A DNA stretch of 15,258 bases from Planctomycetota bacterium (GTDB lineage Bacteria > Planctomycetota > Brocadiia > Brocadiales > Brocadiaceae): positions 1 through 15,258 of the forward strand of contig JAHFOW010000056.1 of the NCBI GenBank assembly GCA_023261465.1. The letters are read 5' to 3'. This document shows positions 1 to 6,701 of this stretch, in pieces (position 1 is the first letter of the stretch; the number at the start of each line of letters is the position of its first letter). The translations under genes and the position numbers were made by a program. The notes under the pieces were generated by a model. It saw only the letters and a program-made list of their open reading frames with translations, made no database searches and was not told the DNA's origin.

Positions 1-1377
1 CCTGCATGTTTGAACGAAGCAGATAGCGTCCCTCACGCCGCAATGTTCGCCGCAGGCGTTCACGGTCCAGGCTGAAATGGAACGTGTGTTCATTCACCGG
101 TTCTTGCGGCTTTGGAAGAGAGATACGAACCAGTCCAAAGTCCCGCCCGGCTTCTTTCTTTAATGCCCCGATATGCATCAGCAGGTCATCGCGGGTGATG
201 CTCTTTCGGTTGCGAAGTTCGTGCAGACTTGCCCACAGACGTTTGAGTCTGCGGCGACGCATGGAACGTTCCCTGGCTACCCTGTCATGTGGCTTTCCAC
301 ATAGACGTAGAACTCTGATTCTTGCTGAAGAATTTTAACACGGACGCTTTCCCGCGCCTGAATCCAGGTCTGTTCGAGCGACGGTTTTTCAACACGGGTC
401 AAATGTCCCTTGGGGGTGCCAACCAAATAATTAACCCCTCGTGAACGCATCTTTTCCAGCATATCCTCGGTTGGAATACTGCGATCCATGAGCCAGGTGC
501 GCCGAAATTTCCCATACTGCTTTTCGATCCGATCCAGAAACGCCTCTAACGTTGCGGTATCTCTTGTATTGCCGGGATATACTTCGTAGGCCACGGGAAA
601 ACCTTCCGGCGTCAACACCAATGCCACAACCACTTGAACGCAATCCGAACGTTTGTCCCGGCTGTATCCAAAACGTTTTTTACTACCCGATCCCGCCGGT
701 GGCGGATTACTTTCAAAATAAGTACTCGTCAAATCATACAGCAGAACATCGTACTTCGCACCAAACAGATTGCCCCATTGCCCTTTTAAAGAAGCAAACA
801 GCTCGTCGCGATGCTCGATCAACAAATCCAAACAACGATACGGCTTATCCTTCTGTGCCAGTGAATAATCTTCCCCCAGCAGATCACCCATTGCGCTACG
901 CAAATACCACTCACGGTGAAAACGAAATTCGCTTCCCTGATCGATCAGTCGGTAACAGGTCAACGCCTTCAGCATATTCAACCAGCTTGTCCCCTTATGG
1001 CTTGATGGCAAACGTTGTTTCCAAAATGTGTCCAGTTCCAGAAGATTTCACAAATACATTTCCAACCAGCACGCGCCCCATTCCCGCGGACGGCGCAATT
1101 CAATTTTGTCTAATTGCACCCGAATGGTCTCACAAGCCATTACGGGCAATTCTTCCCGGTCATCCGGAAACAATGCCAGTTGTTTTGCCTGGGTCTTTTC
1201 ACCCCAAAACGCCTCTATCGTCCGAACCCATCCCGCCCGTTGGTTATCATTGAGTTCGCCCAAGTAGAGAACTTGTCGCTGTACCACTCTTCTTCCGCTG
1301 AGCCGGCGGTTCTCTACTACGCTCCAATACCGGTGTGTTTTCCCATCTTTCGTCCGTGATTTTTCTCGTAAAAACAT
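1..1377 (-). pseudogene. IS1634-like DDE transposase, broken and cut by the window edge
   Basis: Three minus-strand segments in two changes of frame join into one IS1634-type transposase (cut-and-paste transposition). The likely start is the ATG at 1377, giving MFLREKSRTKDGKTHRYWSV, a typical family N-terminus; a longer ORF reaches 1428. The RNase-H-like core shows YDLTSTYFE (first Asp) and WLMDRSIPTED (second Asp), with Ser where the family usually has DRG. The glutamate region RERSMRRRRLK follows near 270. Three lesions are visible: an in-frame TGA at 1050-1048 after WLEMYL, where reading continues as NLLELDTFWKQR; loss of one base near 1012, since CGTTGCCA should read CGT TTG CCA; and a two-base CA gain near 289, between VES and HDRVARERSM. 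The C-terminal end ...REGRYLLRSNM runs off at base 1. It cannot make a full protein. The family call is by remembered motif similarity. The plus-strand ORFs over it are antisense shadows. Confidence 0.9.
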
Positions 1378-1429
1378 GAAAACATTTTTGCAGTTTTTAT
1401 CGAGAGTGTCAATAGGGTAGGTCGGCACT

Positions 1430-1869
1430 ACAAGCCGTTTTGGAAAATCATCCCTTTAAAATCAATGGTTTCCTGGCGTTAAATGCCCAAAAATAATCAT
1501 TTTTTGGTGCGAATTGCGAAAGTCAGGTTAACCGATTTTATAATCGGGCAAAAACTCTGACAGAATATCGTTTCAGAAAAGGTAATTATTTAGCTAAGTG
1601 AAGTTTGTTCGTTAAAACTATTAAAATACCAGCAATGTGGCTCCTATCGCTTCTGGTCTGCATTTTGAGAAGGATAAACCAATCCGCGCTACTTCATTTG
1701 ACCAAATAGTTACAAAAAAAGTATACAGTACAAATGTCATTGTGAGGAACGGAGCGAGGAAGAGATCTCTTGTATTGCAAAGGCTTAAGATTGTTTCATT
1801 ATCGTTCATTATGACAACAAATCTGTAAAGGTATTAATGAAACGCTATATCAGGATTCTATTAATCCTA
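1430..1869. other. Non-coding stretch between transposase and cytochrome operon
   Basis: I see no credible gene here; the short ORFs around 1621-1828 cover a palindromic repeat. The part next to the transposase probably contains the outer end of the insertion sequence, but the other end lies outside the window, so its terminal inverted repeats cannot be matched. There is a small perfect hairpin at 1532-1547 (CCGATT, loop TTAT, AATCGG). Another lies just past the cytochrome operon stop at 1852-1868 (AGGATT/AATCCT, 5-nt loop). It could help end the minus-strand transcript, but it has no T-tract. Confidence 0.5.
1735..1816. repeat. Degenerate palindromic intergenic repeat
   Basis: The left end begins TGTCATTGTGAGGAACGGAG and continues to AGAGATCTC. 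The right end reads AGATTGTTTCATT...CGTTCATTATGACA, an imperfect reverse complement of the left. The sequence resembles the widespread interspersed repeat whose consensus half is close to TGTCATTGCGAGGAACGAAG and whose translation gives shadow peptides of the CHCEERSDEAI kind. Both arms have drifted, so this copy looks old. The match to that family is from memory; the inverted symmetry is directly visible. Confidence 0.6.
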
Positions 1870-2841
1870 TTATTTCAAACGTTGTTGTTCTTCGTTAATA
1901 GACTTTAAGAGCATTTGTGATAAGAGAATATTGTGCATACCATAAGACCGAATAAACTTTAGAAGGTCTAGCCTGTTTGTAATGTCGAGTTGCAATGACC
2001 TTTTTTTTTGCAAGTATTGTATTCCCTCTACTTCCCTTGTTTTTAAAGGCGGAGATATTTTTTGCAGAAATTCAGCGGTAGCATTTATCTGTTTTGTCAA
2101 AGTGGCGGTGGTAAGGTTGGGTGTTTGATTTCGGTTTTTCATAAGAATATCACTCTCGGTCTCGCAGTATTTTCTGATTTCACCATCCATCATCTCTTTC
2201 CATGAATCTAACAATACTCCATAACCGGAACTATGGCACTCAATGCAGTTGTCTCTTACTGCTTTAAATGAAGACCCGTCCATTTCCAACGTGTGACATT
2301 CCTTACAGGAAACAGCCTTAGACATCCAATCAGGCATCTTTGTAACCATACTTTGAATGCATCCATCCATATATTCCTTTACCTCTGCATGACATTTAAA
2401 GCAATCCTCATCGTTTGCGTTTTTATGATGACAGGTTACACAATCCTTGCTTTCTATAATGAGACCGCCGTGCGTTTTTGTATTAACATCATAATCCTTG
2501 TGGCACAAATTGCACTCCAGTCCCTGATTGGGAGAATGGACTCTGTGCCGAAAAAACTCCTTATTATACGTGGTTTGATATGCCATGTAATTCACATGGC
2601 ATCTGCTGATGCAGGAGCCAGTAAGAAACTGTGTCCCGAATTGTTGTGTGCTGTTTGACAGCAAAAAACTCTTTTGTTTGCTGAAGTCTCCACCCCCATC
2701 TTCATCCTTGTTTTGCATAGCCAGGGATAGAAAAGAAGGTATTTGGAATGTGCCTTTCTGCGCTGTAAAGCAACTGACGTCTCCAAATGCTGCTTGTTGC
2801 AATAGTATAAAGCTTATAGAGAAGATATACCGAAAACGCAT
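1870..2841 (-). CDS. Secreted six-haem cytochrome c
   Basis: 323 aa with a Sec signal peptide (hydrophobic stretch 5-18, likely cut near FGD) and no other membrane segment, so it should act on the outer (p) side of the membrane. It has six haem-binding motifs: an unusual CISRCH (CX3CH) at 77-82, then CXXCH at 110 (CNLCH), 134 (CVTCH), 147 (CFKCH), 179 (CKECH) and 199 (CIECH). About 115 haem-free, helix-rich residues follow, with SYGMHNILLSQM near 299-310, reminiscent of the GVHN segment in the C-terminal helix of NrfA-like cytochromes. Its ATG lies one base after the stop of the 11-haem gene. An AAAGG Shine-Dalgarno sits inside that gene's end, so the two are translationally coupled. The likely role is electron transfer partner of the membrane module encoded upstream; the exact donor or acceptor cannot be read from the sequence. 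Confidence 0.93.
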   Translation of the reverse strand: MRFRYIFSISFILLQQAAFGDVSCFTAQKGTFQIPSFLSLAMQNKDEDGGGDFSKQKSFLLSNSTQQFGTQFLTGSCISRCHVNYMAYQTTYNKEFFRHRVHSPNQGLECNLCHKDYDVNTKTHGGLIIESKDCVTCHHKNANDEDCFKCHAEVKEYMDGCIQSMVTKMPDWMSKAVSCKECHTLEMDGSSFKAVRDNCIECHSSGYGVLLDSWKEMMDGEIRKYCETESDILMKNRNQTPNLTTATLTKQINATAEFLQKISPPLKTREVEGIQYLQKKRSLQLDITNRLDLLKFIRSYGMHNILLSQMLLKSINEEQQRLK

Positions 2842-2842
2842 C

Positions 2843-4312
2843 TTAATTCAACCTTTCATTTTGTTGATTAAAAAAAACGATGTTCGTGTTTTGGCTGATT
2901 ACTTGTTTCAATTGTACAATGTTGTAATTCAAAAGGTCTTTAACATATTTAACATTATGGACGCCGAAACTACCGTCTTTCTTAATTAAGTTATAATTCA
3001 TTTCTGATTCTCGAATGATGCGGTCTGTGTTTACATTCTGATAACTTTTAGCCTTTATTAACAAAGTTTTTAATAATTGCAGGTTAAATGATACATAACG
3101 TTTCTGTTCAAACAGTATCTTATCAAATCCCCTTCCGTGGCAATCATTACAAACCTGGAATTTTACATTTGCAAATAATTTATCTTTATGACATGCGGAA
3201 CAATTTAATGTCGCCAGGTACATGGGATCGGGTTCACCTTTGACACCCACACCACCCATTCCCATCATAATCAAATTCTGGACATTGTAATCAGTATCGG
3301 CTGGTCGTGCGTTACTATCTTCTCCACTAACATCATTATTTGCCTTAATCCAGCCGTGGGTAACAGAAGCATGACAAGACGAACAGGCAGTCTTGTGTTT
3401 GTTGATATGTATGATATGGTTGTCTGCTGCGCTCCTGAAAGTATTAATACCCTTTTGATGACATTGATAACAACGTTCTTTATCCACCTTTCCATTTCCC
3501 TGAACTATTTTAAAATGGCAATCAGTGCAACTCACTCTTTTATTTCCTTCATACACGTCGTGTTTAAAAGTCTTCTCGTATATCTTCTTGACCTTTTCAA
3601 CATGACTGTGGCAAATGGTACAATCAGAAATAGGTTTCTTGTCGTGTGTATTAAAAGGTTTAGCAGTAGCGGTAAAATGGCATATATCACACGTCTTCGT
3701 ATCCAGCTCAAAATGTTTTTTCCCGCCAAGGTTGGTATGACAAGAAGTACATCTCAACTTGATATTTCCGGCAAACATGTCTTTATTGAAGTCACTTGCA
3801 GAAACACCTTTCCCCTGAAAACTTCCCATCCCTTCTTCTGTCCCATCTTCCGAAGGGGGGAAATAAGGGGAAGTAACCTGGCTGCCGATTGTTGCTAAAT
3901 GTGTTTTGTGCTGAAATGGCGTAATGTTTTTGTATTGAACAGTATTAGCTGACAACTTGCTCAACGGATGACATGCCTCTGATGTACATTGCTCATTTTT
4001 TATTTCAACACTCATCACGGCTAAACCCTTGGTTAAATCCGCAGCTAAACCCTTTATTCCCTTATCCAAACGCTCGTTTTCATGCCTATGGCACTCGCAA
4101 CAGGCAATATCTTTTGATAATGATTTTTTGCAAGTATTATCAAAAGAAATATTATTAGGGATATTGTTATGACAGTTGGCACAAAATTGCGCCTGCTTCG
4201 GCCTTATCACAGTAATGAACGTTACGGCAAGAACAATGCCTATGGCCAATACTGCAAATGCCCCAAGTTTAATAGTATCCTTTTTATTTAATCTTTTTAC
4301 TTCGTCAAACAT
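2843..4312 (-). CDS. Membrane-anchored eleven-haem cytochrome c, NapC/NirT-like N-terminus
   Basis: 489 aa with one N-terminal transmembrane anchor (about 13-36) and a large p-side domain. It has eleven haem motifs: CANCH 44, CCECH 71, CTSEACH 109 (CX4CH), CTSCH 188, CDICH 208, CTICH 231, CTDCH 262, CYQCH 281, CSSCH 310, CSACH 371 and CNDCH 388. The anchor followed closely by two haem sites resembles NapC/NirT-type quinol-linked cytochromes, but the protein is far longer than tetrahaem NapC. The C-terminal 90 residues are haem-free and helical, with DGSFGVHNVKYVKDLL (446-461), like the tail of NrfA-family cytochromes and similar to the tail of the following gene. It probably takes the electron-carrier place that Rieske and cytochrome f fill in b6f complexes. 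No strong Shine-Dalgarno is seen before the ATG, only GTGGGGA about 15 nt upstream. Haem count is direct; role is inference from the operon. Confidence 0.93.
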   Translation of the reverse strand: MFDEVKRLNKKDTIKLGAFAVLAIGIVLAVTFITVIRPKQAQFCANCHNNIPNNISFDNTCKKSLSKDIACCECHRHENERLDKGIKGLAADLTKGLAVMSVEIKNEQCTSEACHPLSKLSANTVQYKNITPFQHKTHLATIGSQVTSPYFPPSEDGTEEGMGSFQGKGVSASDFNKDMFAGNIKLRCTSCHTNLGGKKHFELDTKTCDICHFTATAKPFNTHDKKPISDCTICHSHVEKVKKIYEKTFKHDVYEGNKRVSCTDCHFKIVQGNGKVDKERCYQCHQKGINTFRSAADNHIIHINKHKTACSSCHASVTHGWIKANNDVSGEDSNARPADTDYNVQNLIMMGMGGVGVKGEPDPMYLATLNCSACHKDKLFANVKFQVCNDCHGRGFDKILFEQKRYVSFNLQLLKTLLIKAKSYQNVNTDRIIRESEMNYNLIKKDGSFGVHNVKYVKDLLNYNIVQLKQVISQNTNIVFFNQQNERLN

Positions 4313-4402
4313 GATATTTGTAAATTGTCCCCACTAAAATATCGCAAAAAAGTAAAAAACATCTCGTTAAATGAAAACAGAAATATATTTCTTAGTTAGA
4401 CC

Positions 4403-4849
4403 TTACAGCTTTATAAAACATAACTGAATCATGGAGCTAATCGTAAGAATAACGACTGCAAACAGGATGGGTCTTTGCCATAGATTACGACGTTCTGATA
4501 TTTGCAGGATGTGGCAACTATCGGCACCCTTGGCATTTTTGATAGGTAACATTTTATTTTTTTTATCACGTACAAGGAAAGGCCATGAAATAAAGAGCAA
4601 TGCACAAGATGCTAAAATGAGAATAAACAAAAGTTCGTTGTGAACAAGTTTGCTTAGTTTGTAAAGAGGCAGCAGAAACCAGGAGATATTATCAGGCTTA
4701 TTTACCACTTTAAATGGTAGTGGAAATATGCTGACGGCAATAAGTTCAAGCACAACTAAAAAACAAGAAACTATCGTATGTCTGAACATTTCATTGGGGA
4801 AAAAAGGTTCCAGTCTCTCCGGCCCTCTGTCTTTTGTATAGTCTTTCAT
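4403..4849 (-). CDS. Subunit-IV-like protein of a b6-type complex, Qo motif lost
   Basis: 148 aa with three predicted transmembrane helices (about 25-46, 70-93, 126-146), the count and length expected of b6f subunit IV, the C-terminal half of cytochrome b. FFPNEMF near 16-22 lines up with the PND(L) region before helix E. The segment KPDNISWFLLPLYKL (51-65) aligns with the PEWYFFP region of the ef loop: WF and the later P are kept, but the Pro-Glu of PEWY is replaced by Ile-Ser. That Glu is the proton-accepting residue of the quinol oxidation (Qo) site in bc complexes. An AAAGGA Shine-Dalgarno lies about 10 nt before the ATG. It sits 61 nt after the cytochrome b gene, the usual petB-petD order. 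Assignment relies on order, topology and weak alignment, so it is less certain than its neighbours. Confidence 0.75.
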   Translation of the reverse strand: MKDYTKDRGPERLEPFFPNEMFRHTIVSCFLVVLELIAVSIFPLPFKVVNKPDNISWFLLPLYKLSKLVHNELLFILILASCALLFISWPFLVRDKKNKMLPIKNAKGADSCHILQISERRNLWQRPILFAVVILTISSMIQLCFIKL

Positions 4850-4910
4850 TCGAGAACATCCTTTCTGACAGGCATAATACCCATCCTATATAAATAACCG
4901 TAACATTATT

Positions 4911-5495
4911 TTATAATTGTTCACAAATACCCGTTGTTCTGACCATGAAGAAATGCATACCCATAAATAATCCCATAATCAGCGGAATACCAGCTACGTG
5001 GATTGCATAGATGTAAGTCAAATGAATGCCTGAATGTGCTTTAACGTTACCCACAGATAACATACTTCCAGTGTAATAAATGAGTAAAGTTAATATTAAC
5101 AGGCACGCTCCTGATACCCAATGTAACTCCCTCGGATGTTTATAAATCCCTTTAAAGAGAATACGCAGCATATGACTAATTACCATTCCAACCATTATGT
5201 TAGGTCCAATAGCATGTAACCGTTGAAGAAGCCATCCGTAAGGAACATTGTGAGTTACATTGTGAATACTGTCTAATGCGCCTCTTTCATTCGGAACAAA
5301 ATGAAACATAAGAAATATACCCGTGCTCACCTGTATCAAAAAAGCAACCAGAGATAACCCACCCATACACCCAAACCAACTCAGCCCTTTTGGAATTAAC
5401 CGTCGGGTGACATTATTTTCTATGAGCGTCCTTAAAAAACTTTTATTTTCATTTTCATTCTCATTATTAATCAATCCAGTATGTTTATTATTCAT
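4911..5495 (-). CDS. b6-type cytochrome b, short version
   Basis: 194 aa from the ATG at 5495, chosen because GAGGAAG lies about 4 nt upstream; a TTG at 5534 would add 13 residues. Four helices as in cytochrome b6. Haem-b ligands are H94 and H108 in helix B (13 between, GWLLQRLH...ISH) and H166 and H181 in helix D (14 between, the b6 rather than bc1 spacing). C43 in WFGCMGGLSL aligns with the b6 cysteine that covalently holds haem c-i at the Qn site, with FLIQVSTG following as in b6. KHPREL is also conserved. Between PREL and helix-D His there are about 46 residues against about 75 in plant b6, and the PWDQ/cd1 region that builds the Qo site is missing. The N-terminus has an acidic run, NNENENENK. 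It is the first gene of the four-gene cytochrome operon. The likely role is transmembrane electron transfer between quinone and multihaem cytochromes. Confidence 0.92.
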   Translation of the reverse strand: MNNKHTGLINNENENENKSFLRTLIENNVTRRLIPKGLSWFGCMGGLSLVAFLIQVSTGIFLMFHFVPNERGALDSIHNVTHNVPYGWLLQRLHAIGPNIMVGMVISHMLRILFKGIYKHPRELHWVSGACLLILTLLIYYTGSMLSVGNVKAHSGIHLTYIYAIHVAGIPLIMGLFMGMHFFMVRTTGICEQL

Positions 5496-5588
5496 TTTCT
5501 TCCTCAAGTTACTTAATATCAGATTTGGAAACAAAATTTAAGGAGTGGTTACGAACAAACAGTAATCTTCGATAACCGCCAAATAAAT

Positions 5589-5608
5589 TCTCGTTTTGAT
5601 AAACGAGA
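5589..5608. promoter_or_regulatory. Perfect 8-bp hairpin/operator before the cytochrome operon
   Basis: TCTCGTTT, loop TGAT, AAACGAGA: a perfect inverted repeat about 94 nt upstream of the cytochrome b ATG on the minus strand. It lies just after the predicted start of a transcript from the sigma-54-like element at 5629-5645, so it could be an operator or a 5'-UTR stem. The symmetry is direct; the function is inferred. Confidence 0.4.
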
Positions 5609-5628
5609 TTCTTAAATGAGCAATAGAA

Positions 5629-5645
5629 ATGCCGGATATGTGCCA
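5629..5645 (-). promoter_or_regulatory. Candidate sigma-54 (-24/-12) promoter for the cytochrome operon
   Basis: Read on the minus strand, the element is TGGCACATATCCGGCAT. TGGCAC is a perfect -24 box, and GG is followed by exactly ten bases and then GC, the sigma-54 spacing. The -12 box has CGGCA instead of TTGCA, which weakens it. It lies about 134 nt upstream of the cytochrome b ATG. Confidence 0.35.
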
Positions 5646-5741
5646 CTTAAGTTAACAGTATGGTAAGTATTTATTATTGAATGGGTTGAAAATGCAGGAA
5701 ATATCTGAGAAGAAAATATTCTTTTTAAAATAACACCAGGT

Positions 5742-5780
5742 TCTGTAAATATTACAAAATAATTTTGTAATATCTACAGA
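5742..5780. repeat. 39-nt near-perfect palindrome
   Basis: The left arm TCTGTAAATATTACAAAA and the right arm TTTTGTAATATCTACAGA are reverse complements at 17 of 18 positions, with a 3-nt TAA loop. The stem is almost all A/T, and no T-tract makes it a standard terminator. It could be a protein-binding site, a remnant of a palindromic repeat, or an RNA stem. Confidence 0.6.
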
Positions 5781-6095
5781 TTTCTGAGGTAATACCGGAT
5801 TGTCTAAAAAGACTTTATCAATATCGACAATAGCACGTGGATATCCAGGAAAAATCGCTTGCAGGAAAAAATCAAAAAGGAATATAAATATTAGTAGCAG
5901 GGGATGAAGCATTTGCTGTCTATAGATTGAGAAAAATTTATCTAAGATTCTGGATAAATCTTTAAAAAGGTTATCTTTCCAAAAATTACTGAAATGAAAA
6001 TCAGTTGTGAAAACCCTCTTTATCTTCTTCTGAGTAAAATAGTTAAAAAGGAAAAAACACATAAATGAGAAGCTTGCAATCTTATTAATGGACGA

Positions 6096-6111
6096 TGGTA
6101 TAGTTTATGCT
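6096..6111 (+). promoter_or_regulatory. Weak sigma-54-like element before the glycine-zipper gene
   Basis: TGGTATAGTTTATGCT has GG, ten bases, then GC, and an ATGCT in the -12 position (consensus TTGCW), but the -24 box is TGGTAT rather than TGGCAC. It lies 69 nt before the chosen ATG at 6180. In AT-rich DNA this may be chance. Confidence 0.2.
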
Positions 6112-6179
6112 ATTTATGACCCAAATAATCAGTTTTTGAAAACTTTTTACAATACGCTATGAGGAAAGAGGAGAAAACT

Positions 6180-6686
6180 ATGAAGAGAATGAAGAGAATA
6201 ATGTATGTGTGGATTTTACTATTAGTAACAGCAGGTTTCATGGGATCCGCTCTGGCGCAAGGGTTGATTATCTATCCTGCAAAAGGCCAGAGTCAGGAGC
6301 AAATGGAAAAGGACAAGTTTGAGTGTTATTCATGGGCGAAACAACAGACCGGATTTGACCCCATGATAGCGTCCAATGCTCCCCAACCACCGCCGGACCA
6401 GAGCCAGGGGAGTGTTGCAGGCGGTGCCGTAAAAGGGGCCGCAGGGGGAGCGTTGCTTGGTGCTGGTGTTGGCGCTATTGCAGGGAATGCAGGTAAAGGT
6501 GCTGCGATTGGTGCAGTTTCTGGTGGTGCCTTTGGTGGCTTAAGAAGTCATCGGCAGAAAAAAGAGATGGAAAAAGCACAGCAACAGCAAGCCAGTCAAC
6601 AGGCTACTCAGTATAATCAAAGGCAAAGTGAATATAACCGCGCATACAGCGCATGTCTTGAAGCAAAAGGATATACGGTAAAATAA
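6180..6686 (+). CDS. Secreted glycine-zipper protein
   Basis: 168 aa from the ATG at 6180, chosen because AGAGGAG lies 6 nt upstream; an in-frame ATG at 6159 overlaps that site and would push the signal peptide inward. The signal peptide is about 1-26 (cut near ALAQ). The mature part starts with YPAKGQSQEQMEKDKFECYS, a conserved segment of glycine-zipper envelope proteins with a single Cys. A Pro/Gln linker follows, then a glycine-zipper (about 78-118; GGAVKGAAGGALLGAGVGA and similar GxxxG steps) predicted to insert in or line a membrane. Last come a Gln-rich coiled segment and a C-terminal YNRAYSACLEAKGYTVK with a second Cys. Function is not established for this family; an outer-membrane or periplasmic structural role is usual. 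It is the first of a tight rightward cluster, 15 nt from the next gene. Confidence 0.88.
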   Translation: MKRMKRIMYVWILLLVTAGFMGSALAQGLIIYPAKGQSQEQMEKDKFECYSWAKQQTGFDPMIASNAPQPPPDQSQGSVAGGAVKGAAGGALLGAGVGAIAGNAGKGAAIGAVSGGAFGGLRSHRQKKEMEKAQQQQASQQATQYNQRQSEYNRAYSACLEAKGYTVK

Positions 6687-6701
6687 ACGAGGGAGGGAAC
6701 C

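Larger units (their letters stand above)
5496..6179. other. Divergent promoter region, AT-rich, no convincing gene
   Basis: This gap separates the leftward cytochrome operon from the rightward envelope cluster. A 136-aa minus-strand ORF (6062-5652) exists, but it has no Shine-Dalgarno, is dominated by Phe, Lys and Ile as expected of AT-rich DNA, and contains an 18-bp-arm palindrome, so I do not call it. The region holds a sigma-54-like element and an 8-bp hairpin in front of the cytochrome operon, a 39-nt palindrome in the middle, and a weaker sigma-54-like element in front of the 6180 gene. Confidence 0.55.

Noticed and set aside
552..1253. 233-aa plus-strand ORF
   Set aside because: It lies antisense to the transposase, whose protein motifs are unmistakable on the other strand; Pro/Ser/Asn-rich shadow.
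1621..1828. Overlapping 62- and 63-aa ORFs on both strands
   Set aside because: They cover a degenerate palindromic repeat, and neither has a ribosome site.
3356..3898. 180-aa plus-strand ORF
   Set aside because: Antisense to the 11-haem cytochrome gene; its His/Cys-derived text is a by-product of the haem motifs on the other strand.
5440..5470. NENENENK run as an expanded microsatellite
   Set aside because: Only about four short units in a polar N-terminal tail; too short to claim instability.
4911..5534. TTG start at 5534 for cytochrome b
   Set aside because: The ATG at 5495 has GAGGAAG at good distance, and the extra 13 residues look like untranslated sequence.
5652..6062. 136-aa minus-strand ORF with one hydrophobic stretch
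   Set aside because: No ribosome site, Phe/Lys/Ile-dominated composition expected from AT-rich DNA, and it runs through a 39-nt near-perfect palindrome. It matches nothing I know.
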